Assembly (NCBI GenBank): GCA_965207915.1
Contig: OZ242304.1
Location: 744,001 to 808,000, forward strand
Source: VXNJ01 sp009840625
GTDB lineage: Bacteria > Chloroflexota > UBA11872 > VXNJ01
Direction of reading: 5' to 3'
Length of the DNA stretch: 64,000 nt
Shown here: positions 8,401-17,368 of the stretch, in pieces
Numbering within the stretch: the first letter of the stretch is position 1
How the letters are laid out: each line of letters opens with the position of its first letter
The notes under the pieces: generated by a model
Told to the model about the DNA's origin: nothing
Database searches by the model: none
Seen by the model: only the letters and a program-made list of their open reading frames with translations
Translations under genes and position numbers: made by a program

Positions 8401-10005
8401 TTGCGCACCCGAACCGCCGTGGCCCTGGCCGGCGTCCTGGCCCTGTTGGTGGTCTTGCCGGTGGCCGTGATCGTCGGCCTGGGGATCGCGGGGGGAGCCC
8501 AGGGCGGCAGCGTCAGCGCGGTATCGGCTACCGGGCAGGGGTTGCGGCTCATCCCCGCCGGGGGGCCGCCCGGTTCCGAAATCACCGTGTTCGGCCGTGG
8601 CTGGAATCCCCGCCAGCGGGTCCAGCTGAGCCTGGAGCTGGCCGCCGAGCAACCGGATCCGCAGGCGGACCTGGCGATCGGCCTGGGCGAGATCGTCACT
8701 TCGCGCTCGGGAGAATTCGAGGCCGTCGTGGCCCTGCCGGCAATGGCGATCCGGCCCGAGCAGGAGCGGGCCTTCATCGGCGCCGGATACGCCGACGGTG
8801 GCGGTCGGGTAGTGGCCGGGTTCCTGATCGAGCCGCCCGCCAACCAACTGGACGTCGCCGTCACCGCCGTAGAGGGGACCGGGGCGGGAGCGGACGTGCT
8901 GGTCAGCGACGCTTTCGGCCGCGAACTGGCGCGCGGCCAGGCCGACAGCGACGGCGTCGCCAGCTTCACCGGGTTGCCGCCGGGGCCGGTGGAAGTCAGG
9001 GCGATGGCACTGGACCACCGTCCCTTGAGCGCCACGGCGCAGCTGGGACTGGAAGGTCTGGTGACGGTACGCATGCGGCTGGGCGAACCGGATCCTTCGC
9101 GCCTTGTCATACCCGACCCGGACAACCCACGCCGATTCGTGCTCTCGTCGATCGAAATCGACCGCCGGTCCGGCCTGGTGGCCGATCGCCAGCTGGTCAG
9201 CGATCCGGACGATCGGCGGCGGCGTCCCGTCGCGTTCGTCTATCAGATCCCGCGGGCCGGGTTCGAACAGCCCGCGCTGGCGGCGATCAACGTCGCCTCG
9301 CGCCAGATCTCCAATTACTTCTACTTCAACTCGGGGTTCGTGCTCTACCTGGGCACCGACGGCTCGCGCGAGTACGTCTTCGCCCACGACAACGCCTTCC
9401 GGCGGCGACGCGTACTGTTCGTCTACGACCCGGCCGCTAACCAGTTGGTGCACGAGATCGAGTTGGACTCCCGCGACCTTTCTCCGCTCCTGGATCCCGG
9501 CGGATCACACGTTTACGTGCTCAACTGGTGGTCGCGGACCCTGCAGGTCTTCGACACCGCCGATGAAATGTCGGTGCGCACGATCGAGGGTCTGCCCGAA
9601 TACATCTCGGCCACGACCCTGGACCCGGCCACCGGAACGCTCTGGATGAGTTCCGCACTGAACGACAGCCTGACCCCGCTCGATCTGGCCAGCGGCGCCA
9701 TCGGCGATCCGGTCCAATTCGCCGCCGACCTGATCACGCTTACATTCGATCCCTCGCGGAACCGCATTTACGGAGTCAACTACAAGTACCCCAGCGTCGC
9801 CATGATCGATCTCGACAGCGGGCGGGTGCGTTTCGCCGACATACAAAGCCCCGCGATGTGGATCTGGCCCGACGCCGAGGGGCAGCTGCTTTTCGCGGCC
9901 ACCGATTTCGGCAAGGGGCTGCAGGTCCTCGACAAGGACACCCTGGAAACGGTCCAGTCGCACCATTTCGTCCCCGACCGCGACCCGGTCGCCGGCGACG
10001 GCTAG
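8401..10005 (+). CDS. Membrane-anchored surface protein with beta-propeller (paralogue 2)
   Basis: 534 residues with the same order as its upstream neighbour: N-terminal hydrophobic anchor (VALAGVLALLVVLPVAVIVGLGI), a segment (LIPAGGPPGSEITVFGRGW) matching the neighbour's, a regulatory-like beta domain (VLVSDAFGRELARGQADSDG), then propeller-like repeats (e.g. LLDPGGSHVYVLNWW). The TTG start at 8401 is preceded by GAGAGGG. Only 47 bases separate the two, so they are probably co-transcribed and arose by tandem duplication. Function unknown; adhesion or sensing is a guess. Confidence 0.75.
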   Translation: MRTRTAVALAGVLALLVVLPVAVIVGLGIAGGAQGGSVSAVSATGQGLRLIPAGGPPGSEITVFGRGWNPRQRVQLSLELAAEQPDPQADLAIGLGEIVTSRSGEFEAVVALPAMAIRPEQERAFIGAGYADGGGRVVAGFLIEPPANQLDVAVTAVEGTGAGADVLVSDAFGRELARGQADSDGVASFTGLPPGPVEVRAMALDHRPLSATAQLGLEGLVTVRMRLGEPDPSRLVIPDPDNPRRFVLSSIEIDRRSGLVADRQLVSDPDDRRRRPVAFVYQIPRAGFEQPALAAINVASRQISNYFYFNSGFVLYLGTDGSREYVFAHDNAFRRRRVLFVYDPAANQLVHEIELDSRDLSPLLDPGGSHVYVLNWWSRTLQVFDTADEMSVRTIEGLPEYISATTLDPATGTLWMSSALNDSLTPLDLASGAIGDPVQFAADLITLTFDPSRNRIYGVNYKYPSVAMIDLDSGRVRFADIQSPAMWIWPDAEGQLLFAATDFGKGLQVLDKDTLETVQSHHFVPDRDPVAGDG

Positions 10006-11099
10006 ACCATGTTCTGGTGCACCAGCTGGGCGGCGCGGTTCAGGTGGGCGGTGTCCAGGACGGCATGCCGGGCGTTGTGCAGCGGCTGGGCGCGGCCGCA
10101 GCACACATCGTGGAAATGTAAGAGTTCGAGCTTGAACGATTCCTCGTAGGAAGCCTGTACGGTTCGGGCGATTACCGCCTCGTCCTGCATTTCGCGAACC
10201 TGAAAGCGGGTAGGCGCCGACGGATGGTACGGCGACGGCCAATGCGCTTCGAGCCGTTTTGATCCGCCCACCACGACCAGCGCCTGGCGGTAGTCGATCA
10301 GGCCGTGATTGAAGATCCAGCTCTGCTGGACTACCACCTCATCCGGGTAACGCACGGTCATCGCCACGCAGCGGCCCTGGTCCCAGGCCCGGGCGTCGAT
10401 GATCTCGGGCTCCTCGCCCAGCAGCAGTCGCAACGTGTAGGTCTCGTGGATGCAGGAGCCGTGCAGGGTGAAGAACGCCTGCGCCATCGCCGCGTCCGGC
10501 GTTGATCCGATGACCGATTCGATCTGGCCCATCACCGGGTTGGAATCGTCCAGCAGACTGGTCGCCCCCCGGGCCCAGTCGGGCGTGTCGGTAAAACTGC
10601 GCACGTCCAGGTGCGCGTAGGTCGCGGTGTTCTCCGGATTGCAGATCTGCAAAGAGACGTAATCGAGTCTTTTCCAGCCGGCCAACTCGCCCCTGATCGC
10701 CTCCACGGCCGGGTCGAATGCGACCGAATATCCCATCAGCAGGCGGGCCGAGCATTCAGCCTGGGCCGCAGCAACCGCGCGGGCGTTGGCGACCGTGTAG
10801 GTGAGCGGCTTCTCGCACAGGACGTGGCGACCGGCGCGGAGGGCCTCGATGACGACCGACGCGTGATCGCCGCCGCTGAGGATCAGGACCGCGTCGACAC
10901 CCGGATCGGCGATCAATTCGTGATGGTCCCGGTAGCGCCGGGGCACCGCGTAGCGATCGCCGATGTAGGCAAGCAGCGAAGGGGATAGATCGCAGATCGC
11001 GGTTATCTCGAACCGGTCGTCCAGTTCGCGCAGGTAGGGCAGGTGCATTATTTGGGCGATCGCGCCGCAACCGATCACCCCGACGCGGATTGGCTGCAA
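10002..11099 (-). CDS. Gfo/Idh/MocA-family oxidoreductase
   Basis: About 365 residues with the NAD(P)-binding Rossmann motif IRVGVIGCGAIAQIMHLPYL at the start and the catalytic-region motif VLCEKPLTYTVANA (EKP) near residue 100. The family oxidises or reduces sugars, inositols and related compounds; substrate cannot be told. AAAGGA six bases upstream supports a TTG start at 11099 rather than the ATG at 11141. Its stop overlaps the convergent propeller gene's stop by four bases (shared CTAG). It is divergent from the quinone reductase gene. Confidence 0.88.
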   Translation of the reverse strand: MQPIRVGVIGCGAIAQIMHLPYLRELDDRFEITAICDLSPSLLAYIGDRYAVPRRYRDHHELIADPGVDAVLILSGGDHASVVIEALRAGRHVLCEKPLTYTVANARAVAAAQAECSARLLMGYSVAFDPAVEAIRGELAGWKRLDYVSLQICNPENTATYAHLDVRSFTDTPDWARGATSLLDDSNPVMGQIESVIGSTPDAAMAQAFFTLHGSCIHETYTLRLLLGEEPEIIDARAWDQGRCVAMTVRYPDEVVVQQSWIFNHGLIDYRQALVVVGGSKRLEAHWPSPYHPSAPTRFQVREMQDEAVIARTVQASYEESFKLELLHFHDVCCGRAQPLHNARHAVLDTAHLNRAAQLVHQNMV

Positions 11100-11237
11100 T
11101 TTGCTTCCTTTGGTTTGTCCAGGGCCTGCCGCGACGCGCACCCGTTGGGCGTGGCCGCCAACCCTTTAATCTAGTTAGGAATTGGACCGGGCGCGACCGC
11201 GGCGCCCGCTCCGTCGGCCCAGCAGGGAACATCCATC

Positions 11238-12206
11238 ATGCAAGCGATTCAGATCACCGCGTTCGGCGGCAGCGACGCCCTCGCCCTCGTCGATCTCCCC
11301 GTCCCCGACCCCGGACCCGGGCAGGTTCTGATCAAAGTCGCCCACGCCGGCGTCAACTACATCGACACCTACCACCGCACCGGTCTTTACCCACTCGAAC
11401 TGCCGCTGGTGATCGGCCTCGAAGGCGCCGGGACCGTGGCCGCGGCGGGCGAGGGAGTGGCCGGGCTCGGTGCCGGCGACCGGGTGGCCTGGTCCTCGGT
11501 GTCAGGTTCCTACGCGCAGTACCTGCTGGCGCCCGCGGCACAGGTGGTCAAGGTTCCCGACGGAGTCGGCCTGCGTGACGCGGCGGCGGCGATGCTGCAG
11601 GGAATGACCGCTCACTACCTGTGCAAGAGCACATACCCCCTGCAGGCCGGCCAGTGGTGCCTGATCCACGCCGGCGCGGGCGGGGTCGGGTTGCTGCTGA
11701 CCCAGATGTGCAAGCTGATCGGCGCAAGTGTCATCACCACCGTCTCGAACCCGGCCAAGGCCGAGCTCTCGCGGGCCGCCGGGGCCGATGAGGTCATCAA
11801 CTACACCGAATCCGATTTCGTAGCCGAAGTCGGGAAGATTACCGACGGACGGGGCGTGGCGGTCGTCTACGACGGGGTCGGCAAGACCACCGCGATCGGC
11901 AGCCTGAAATCCCTGCAGCGCCGCGGCTTGCTGGCCCTTTTCGGCAACGCCAGCGGGGCCCCGGATCCGATCGAGCCGCTGCTGCTCAACAGCCTGGGCT
12001 CGCTGTATCTGACCCGGCCCTCGCTGTTTGATTACATTTCCACGCGCCCGGAATTCGAGCGGCGCTCGGCCGAAGTCTTCGGCTGGATCGCCGCCGGCCA
12101 GCTCAAGCTGCGGATCGAATTCGAATACCCGCTCGCCGAAGCCAGGACCGCGCACGACATGCTCGAGGGTCGCAAGACCACCGGCAAGGTGTTGCTCAAC
12201 CCCTAA
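11238..12206 (+). CDS. NADPH:quinone oxidoreductase (zeta-crystallin type)
   Basis: 322-residue zinc-independent member of the MDR superfamily, reducing quinones or enones with NADPH. Typical segments are the N-terminal GroES-like fold (VLIKVAHAGVNYIDTYHRTGLYP, shown in pieces at residues 31-53), the nucleotide-binding IHAGAGGVGLLLTQ near 145-158, and VVYDGVGKTT near 210. The structural zinc-binding Cys cluster is absent, as expected for Qor. Single gene, divergent from the Gfo/Idh/MocA gene. Confidence 0.9.
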   Translation: MQAIQITAFGGSDALALVDLPVPDPGPGQVLIKVAHAGVNYIDTYHRTGLYPLELPLVIGLEGAGTVAAAGEGVAGLGAGDRVAWSSVSGSYAQYLLAPAAQVVKVPDGVGLRDAAAAMLQGMTAHYLCKSTYPLQAGQWCLIHAGAGGVGLLLTQMCKLIGASVITTVSNPAKAELSRAAGADEVINYTESDFVAEVGKITDGRGVAVVYDGVGKTTAIGSLKSLQRRGLLALFGNASGAPDPIEPLLLNSLGSLYLTRPSLFDYISTRPEFERRSAEVFGWIAAGQLKLRIEFEYPLAEARTAHDMLEGRKTTGKVLLNP

Positions 12207-12256
12207 GGACCGGCAATGGTCGGCCGGGTAGGCCTTCGCAGCGCCGCCCGCGGATT

Positions 12257-12287
12257 CAGCGGGCCTTAAATTGGTGTTGGCCCGCTG
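12257..12287. terminator. Hairpin between quinone reductase and hydrolase genes
   Basis: Perfect 9-bp stem CAGCGGGCC/GGCCCGCTG with a 13-base AT-rich loop, ending 17 bases before the next ATG. It could terminate the quinone-reductase transcript or sit in the leader of the downstream gene. No U-tract follows. Confidence 0.4.
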
Positions 12288-12304
12288 AGCAAAGGGTTAA
12301 GTCC

Positions 12305-13822
12305 ATGAACTTTGTGGTGGTGGTCTCCGACACGCTGCGGCGAGATCACGTCAGCTGCTACGACGATCAGCCCGATAGGTGGGCGTCCGGCGGCCGCTGG
12401 AAGGTCGAGACCCCCAACATCGACCGCCTGGCCCGGATGGGGGCGCGGTTCGACAACTACTACGTCTCCTCGTTTCCCACGGTGCTGAACCGCCACGAGA
12501 TGCTGACCGGGCTGCCGGTGTTCACCTATCACGAGTGGGCGCCGTTGCCGCCCGGGGAGGTGACCATGGGCGAGTACCTGGCCGAGGCCGGTTACCGGTC
12601 GATGCTGGTGGCCGACACCCCGCACATCTTCCGCCAGGGGTTCAACTACTCGCGGGGCTTTAGCGCGTTCGACTGGGTGCGGGGCCAGGAGAACGACGCC
12701 GTGCGGCTGGATCCGCCCGACGCCGAGCTGGAACCGCCCTTCGACGTTGCCAAGGTCCGGGCCACCATAAATTCCTGGCGCAACCATACGCGCACCACCC
12801 TTGCCGCCCGCCAGGAGGAGGACTACTTCGCCCCGACCACGTTCAGGCGCGCCGCCAACTGGCTGGAGCGCAACCGCGGCAACCAGCCGTTCCTGCTGGT
12901 GGTGGACACGTTCGACCCGCACGAGCCCTGGGACCCGCCGGACTGGTACGTGGAGAAGTTCTACCCGTCAATTCGGGAAAGAATGACCTTCCCCGCTTAC
13001 GACCACGTTTCCAAATTCCTCGAACCCGAGGAGCTGCTCTCGGCGCACGCCCACTACTGCGGCGAAGTGGCGATGGTGGACCGCTGGTTCGGGCGCCTCC
13101 TGGACACCCTGCAGACCCTGAACCTGCTTGAGGACACCGCGGTCATCATCGTCTCCGACCACGGCTACCTGTTCGGCGAAAAGGACATCATCGGCAAGCA
13201 TCTGGGCCTGGCCGGGTACAGCGAGGCGATTCCGCTCTGGCCGGAGATTTCGCACATTCCGATGGTGGCCCACGTCCCCGGCGTCACCCGTCCGGGCAGC
13301 ACCGTCGAAGGCTACGCCCACCCCCAGGACATCCTCCCGACATTGCTGGAGCTGGCCGGGCTGGCGATTCCGGACGAACTGGCCGGCCATTCGCTGGTCG
13401 GCTTGATGAACGGTTCGCACGGCCAGGTGCGTCCGGCGGCGATCTCGGCCCACTCGATCATCGCCGAGGTGGCCGGCCGGCCGGCGCGGGTGACCGCGGA
13501 CGGCTGGAGCCTCTACCTGGGCGGGGCGGTCACCGAACGTTCCCCGGCCTCCCTTTACGGTTACGGCGGCGGCACCGCGACGCTGCGCGACCCGTGGTGG
13601 ATTCCGGTCCGCGAACGCGTCGCCCGCCAGGAGCGCGCCAACGACGTCGCCCTGACCCCGATGCTCTTTAACGACCTCATTGATCCGCGCCACGAACGCG
13701 ACGTGATCGCGGAGAACCCCGAGCGCGCCGAGCGCCTCAAGCGCCTGCTGATCGAATTCCTGGTCGAATGCGGGACCGACGAGGTTTACGTAGCGCCGCG
13801 CCGGGCGATGCCGGTCAGCTGA
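12305..13822 (+). CDS. Sulfatase-like hydrolase (alkaline phosphatase superfamily) with Thr at the nucleophile position
   Basis: 505-residue metal-dependent hydrolase. The N-terminal metal site is VVVSDTLRRDH (Asp near residue 9) and the later sites are DTFDPHEPWDPP (near 200) and IIVSDHGYLFGEKD (near 280), as in sulfatases and phosphonate monoester hydrolases. The usual nucleophile motif C/S-x-P-x-R is replaced by TVLNRHEMLTG. Aligning on the conserved Arg puts Thr59 where formylglycine would form, so the protein cannot be a classical type I sulfatase. Phosphodiesterase or phosphonate hydrolase activity is more likely. Single gene; AAAGGG lies upstream of the ATG. Confidence 0.8.
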   Translation: MNFVVVVSDTLRRDHVSCYDDQPDRWASGGRWKVETPNIDRLARMGARFDNYYVSSFPTVLNRHEMLTGLPVFTYHEWAPLPPGEVTMGEYLAEAGYRSMLVADTPHIFRQGFNYSRGFSAFDWVRGQENDAVRLDPPDAELEPPFDVAKVRATINSWRNHTRTTLAARQEEDYFAPTTFRRAANWLERNRGNQPFLLVVDTFDPHEPWDPPDWYVEKFYPSIRERMTFPAYDHVSKFLEPEELLSAHAHYCGEVAMVDRWFGRLLDTLQTLNLLEDTAVIIVSDHGYLFGEKDIIGKHLGLAGYSEAIPLWPEISHIPMVAHVPGVTRPGSTVEGYAHPQDILPTLLELAGLAIPDELAGHSLVGLMNGSHGQVRPAAISAHSIIAEVAGRPARVTADGWSLYLGGAVTERSPASLYGYGGGTATLRDPWWIPVRERVARQERANDVALTPMLFNDLIDPRHERDVIAENPERAERLKRLLIEFLVECGTDEVYVAPRRAMPVS

Positions 13823-13832
13823 CGGCGTCGGC

Positions 13833-13850
13833 GGTCGTTCCTTGACGACC
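13833..13850. terminator. Small hairpin between convergent genes
   Basis: GGTCGT/ACGACC, six base pairs with a six-base loop, lies between the hydrolase stop and the convergent dehydrogenase stop. No U-tract. Confidence 0.3.
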
Positions 13851-13867
13851 CGCCCGCACAACCGGGA

Positions 13868-14812
13868 CTAGTAGCCCTCGCCCAGGTCGACCACGTTGCG
13901 CAGCGGCCGGCCCGACTTGTAGCGACCGACATTGTCGATGAAAAGGTCGGCCAGGCGTTCGTCGCGGGCGGTCGAGGCACCGCCGATATGGGGCGTGATC
14001 AAGACGTCTTCCCTTCGCCAGAGCGGGTCGCCCTGGCCCAGCGGCTCCTCGTCAACGACGTCGAGGCCGGCGCCCCAGAGGTGGCCCGAATCCAGCGCCG
14101 CGATCAGGTCCGGCGTGCGGGTGAGTCCGCCGCGGGAAACGTTCACGAAGATCGAGCCCTGCTTCATCTGGGCGAAGGTGGTCGAATTGAACATGTGGTG
14201 AGTGGCGGGCGTGTCGGGCGCGCAGACCACGACCACGTCCGACTGACCCAGCAGCCAGCCGAGTTCGTCAACATGCCGCACCTCGTCCACGAATTCGGAC
14301 GTTATCCCGGGGTCCACGTCGACCCCGATGATCCGCATCTGGAAACCCTTCAGGCGCCGCGCGACCTCGATTCCGATCCCGCCTAGCGCGATGAGTCCGG
14401 CAGTCTTGCCGACCAGTTCGTAGGTCCCGCGGTCCGGGGCCCAGCAGTGCGCCAGATGGTTGCGCACCGCCCAGTTCAATCGCCGGGCAACTCCCAGCAA
14501 CAGGGCCATGGCGGTGTCGGCCACCGGTATCGCATGCACGCCGGCGGCATTGGTAAGGGTGATCCCGAGGCCCTTGACTTCGCCCAGCGGCGCTTTTTCG
14601 ACGCCGGCGCCGCCGGTCTGGACCCACTTTGCCGATTTGCAGGCGGCCAGTCCGCCGGGGCGCCGGAAGGGGTCGAACACCACCTCGGCGTCGCCCACCA
14701 CCTCGGCGAATTCGGCATCGCTGTCGGGAACCACCACCTCGACATCGGGATGGGCCGCCCGCAGGCGGTCGATGCTCGCGGAGATGCCTTCGCTGGCAAT
14801 GACGATCTTCAT
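13868..14812 (-). CDS. D-isomer-specific 2-hydroxyacid dehydrogenase
   Basis: About 314 residues. The NAD-binding glycine motif is the unusual ALGGIGIEVARRL near residue 145 (normally GxGxxG). The catalytic Arg lies in NVSRGGLT near 230, the Glu in DVVDEEPLGQGDPLW, and the catalytic His in VLITPHIGGAS near 280. It reduces 2-keto acids or oxidises 2-hydroxy acids; substrate unknown. ATG at 14812 with a TTG immediately upstream as alternative. A second, unrelated-looking member of the family lies at the right end of the window. Confidence 0.9.
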   Translation of the reverse strand: MKIVIASEGISASIDRLRAAHPDVEVVVPDSDAEFAEVVGDAEVVFDPFRRPGGLAACKSAKWVQTGGAGVEKAPLGEVKGLGITLTNAAGVHAIPVADTAMALLLGVARRLNWAVRNHLAHCWAPDRGTYELVGKTAGLIALGGIGIEVARRLKGFQMRIIGVDVDPGITSEFVDEVRHVDELGWLLGQSDVVVVCAPDTPATHHMFNSTTFAQMKQGSIFVNVSRGGLTRTPDLIAALDSGHLWGAGLDVVDEEPLGQGDPLWRREDVLITPHIGGASTARDERLADLFIDNVGRYKSGRPLRNVVDLGEGY

Positions 14813-14838
14813 CAAATCAAAACTCTTGCTGGAAACCG

Positions 14839-14862
14839 GGGCGCGTCAACGCGCCCATTTTT
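14839..14862 (+). terminator. Intrinsic terminator on the plus strand
   Basis: Seven-bp all-GC stem GGGCGCG/CGCGCCC with a TCAA tetraloop, followed directly by ATTTTT on the plus strand. Both flanking genes are minus-strand, so the U-tract faces antisense transcription. A 12-bp palindrome GGCCCGCGGGCC lies next to it at 14874-14885. Confidence 0.65.
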
Positions 14863-14891
14863 GCAGCAGGAGAGGCCCGCGGGCCGGAAAT

Positions 14892-15392
14892 TTAGAAGTT
14901 GACGTCGCCCGGAATGAACAGGTCAACACCGTCGCCGATGGCGTCGATAACCCATTCCTTGCTGCCTCGCTCGCCCACGTACAGGGCTCCCAGGTAGGTC
15001 TGGGCTGAGCTGCCGTCAGCGTAACTGAAGTTCACCAGAACGCGGCCCTTGCTTTTGTTGCGCTCGGAGGTGACCAATTCGTAACCGGTCAGATCAACGC
15101 CGGAGTAGGCGCCGATGGACAGGTATGCGATCAGATCGCCGAATTCCTCGCTGTCCTTGTAATAGAGCCTGGCCTTGGTTGAAAGCGCTGAATTGGCGCC
15201 GGCCGAATCAGGACCCTCGGCGAGGATGGCCTGCATGAAGACGTCGCCGGCAGTCCCGAGGTCGGCGAGTTCCTGAGCTTCACGGGCCTCGGTCTCGGCC
15301 TGGGTTTCGCAGGCAATGAGTACGGTGCTGGCCAACGCCAGGAGCACAATGACGACCAGCGGACGCAATAACAAACGGTTGAATCGGGACAA
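14892..15392 (-). CDS. Small secreted lipoprotein, unknown function
   Basis: About 166 residues from a TTG at 15392, which gives a clean signal peptide (SRFNRLLLRPLVVIVLLAL and onward) ending in lipobox LIAC. The ATG at 15467 would add 25 residues that do not look signal-like, but it cannot be excluded. The mature part begins with a Glu/Ala-rich helix (TQAETEAREAQELADLG) and then an alpha/beta region of about 100 residues. I do not recognise the domain; a DUF4878-like lipoprotein fold is only a guess. Confidence 0.65.
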   Translation of the reverse strand: MSRFNRLLLRPLVVIVLLALASTVLIACETQAETEAREAQELADLGTAGDVFMQAILAEGPDSAGANSALSTKARLYYKDSEEFGDLIAYLSIGAYSGVDLTGYELVTSERNKSKGRVLVNFSYADGSSAQTYLGALYVGERGSKEWVIDAIGDGVDLFIPGDVNF

Positions 15393-15511
15393 ATGGGACT
15401 CGCTTAGTCGGGAAGATGATGCCGGCGGCCGCGCGTGGATGGGCCTCGCCGCAGCGGTGTTGAACAATCTTATGCGACTGGTTGGGAAGCCTGTCGACGG
15501 CCGGTGCCCGA

Positions 15512-16075
15512 CTATCCCAGCAGCAGGCGCGCCATCGCCCGCCGGTCGGTGGTCAGAAAAATGCGCGAAGCATCAATCCCGGCGCCGGCCAGCGCCTCGA
15601 ACTGGTCTTCGCTGCTGGCCACCACCGCATCCGCCTGCGCGGCGGCGCGCACCCAGGCGGCGTCGGGCGCCGAGCCGCCGGTCATTTCCAGCACCAGTCG
15701 TTTGCGGCGCCGGCGCAGGAACCAGCCGAGCCAGGACCAGACCAGGCGATCGGAAACCAGCAGCAGCTGCGGTCCCGATAGCGCGCTCACGTACAGGAAC
15801 GCATTGAACGCGAATCCGATCCGCCGGGTGCGGGCGGACCAGCCCGGCGCCGGCAGGCCCACCAGTCCGAATTCCGGATCGGATTCCAGCCGCGCGAACG
15901 GATCGTCGCCGCTGCCCTTGCCCGGCAGCGATCCGTGCGGGTAAAGCAGCCGCGTGTTTGCCACCACTCCGGCCAAGTCCGAAGCGGCGGCGGCGGCCTG
16001 CAGCAGCGCACCGCGCGGTTCGCCGGGCCAGTGGGCCGCCAGTACCAGCACCTGCCAGGGGCGATCGCGGTTCAT
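15512..16075 (-). CDS. Unknown protein resembling the N-terminal half of a glycosyltransferase
   Basis: 187 residues. The N-terminus (WQVLVLAAHWPGEPRGALLQ) and the later segments LLLVSDRLVWSWLG and ADAVVASSEDQFEAL resemble the first Rossmann lobe of GT4-type glycosyltransferases. The donor-binding C-terminal lobe is missing, so it is either a truncated or a divergent protein. Its ATG follows the upstream gene's TAG with no gap (TAGATG), indicating translational coupling. It ends the co-directional gene string that starts at ftsE. Confidence 0.55.
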   Translation of the reverse strand: MNRDRPWQVLVLAAHWPGEPRGALLQAAAAASDLAGVVANTRLLYPHGSLPGKGSGDDPFARLESDPEFGLVGLPAPGWSARTRRIGFAFNAFLYVSALSGPQLLLVSDRLVWSWLGWFLRRRRKRLVLEMTGGSAPDAAWVRAAAQADAVVASSEDQFEALAGAGIDASRIFLTTDRRAMARLLLG

Positions 16076-17368
16076 CTAGCCCGACAGGTAGGACCGCAGG
16101 TTCGCAAACCCCAGGACCGCCAATACCGCCCCGGAAACGATCAGCAGCGCGCTGGCGACCGCCAGGACTACGGCCACCGCCAGTTCACCGTCGCCGAACT
16201 GCTGCAGGGCCCGCAGTTCCAGCCGGACCGAGCCCGGCCAGCGGTTCCGCAGGACGATCTCCCCCCGGCCCGCTTCCGCTCCGGCCAGGTCGACGTCGAA
16301 ACTGGGCAAAGGGTCCGCTTCCGCGGCCCTGAGGAAACTGAAACTATCGGGTTCGCGTTCGAACAACGCCGGGACGAACACGTCCACCACCCCGCTGCCG
16401 GAGAGCGCGAAAATCCGCACCCCGGAAACCTCCGGGCCCAGCGGCACCGTGAGCGTCCGCGAGGATCGCAAGCCGTCCAGGAAAAACACCGCCGTGTCGT
16501 TGCTGGGGAAGCGTTCCAGGCCGGGGTCGGTGAGAAAGGCCCGCAGCAGCAGGCAGATCAGAAACAGGGCCACCGCGGGCTTGCCCAGCATGGAATTGGC
16601 CCCGGCGGTCGCAGCCAGCCAGGAGGGCATGCGGCTGCTGCTGTCGCGCTCCACCACGCTAATGTCGTCGCGGCCGGCCAGGGCCGGCAGATCGGCGCGC
16701 GGCCGCTGGCTGAACTCGCCCGCTTCGACCCGGGTGGCGCGCACCCGATCGTGATAGGCGAGCAAATCGGGGCCGGCGGGCGCGAACCGGGAGTTGGCAG
16801 CACCGGGCGCCGGGCTCAGGCGCAGCCAGATCCGCAGCCAGAGCGGGATCGCCAGCAGCAGCGCCGCCAGTGCGGCGGCGAAGGCGGCGGCCCAGAGCTG
16901 TTCCTCGCGGCCCAGCAGACTCTGCAGGTCGCTCAGCAGCCAGGGGCGGGCGGTGTCGCCCCACGCAGTCACGATCGCGACCCGCGCCAGGGCCGCCCAG
17001 ATCAATACCGATGACAACAGGGCCGCGCCGGGCAGGGCGTAGGCCGCCAGCGCCGCCAGGCCGGGCAGGTGCGGCGTGAGTGCGCGGACCAGAGGCAGCG
17101 CCAGCAAGGAACCCGCCCAGGCGGCGACCAGCGGACCGGCGCCGGTGCCGAGGATCGTCACCGGACTCACGTCAATTGCAAACCCGCCCAGGACTATCCA
17201 GGTGATCGTGGCCAGCAGCAGGTAGGTGAGCGCGAATCCGGCCAGCGCCGCGATCCCGCCGCGCAGGATGGTCGCCCGCAGGGGCCGGGATCCCAGGTCG
17301 GCCAGGACGGCCGGGTCGACCCGGAGAAAGAACGCGACCGCCCTTCCCGGATCCTCGGCCGGGGTCAT
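16076..17368 (-). CDS. Polytopic membrane protein, unknown function
   Basis: About 430 residues with roughly six or seven membrane segments: residues about 35-60 and 65-95, two around 100-140, one near 165-185, one near 265-280, and a C-terminal one (VAVVLAVASALLIVSGAVLAVLGF). A soluble stretch (about 285-390) separates the last two. The ATG at 17368 overlaps the previous stop (ATGA), so the much longer upstream open frame is not used. No recognised family; the downstream glycosyltransferase-like gene hints at an envelope function. Confidence 0.6.
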   Translation of the reverse strand: MTPAEDPGRAVAFFLRVDPAVLADLGSRPLRATILRGGIAALAGFALTYLLLATITWIVLGGFAIDVSPVTILGTGAGPLVAAWAGSLLALPLVRALTPHLPGLAALAAYALPGAALLSSVLIWAALARVAIVTAWGDTARPWLLSDLQSLLGREEQLWAAAFAAALAALLLAIPLWLRIWLRLSPAPGAANSRFAPAGPDLLAYHDRVRATRVEAGEFSQRPRADLPALAGRDDISVVERDSSSRMPSWLAATAGANSMLGKPAVALFLICLLLRAFLTDPGLERFPSNDTAVFFLDGLRSSRTLTVPLGPEVSGVRIFALSGSGVVDVFVPALFEREPDSFSFLRAAEADPLPSFDVDLAGAEAGRGEIVLRNRWPGSVRLELRALQQFGDGELAVAVVLAVASALLIVSGAVLAVLGFANLRSYLSG

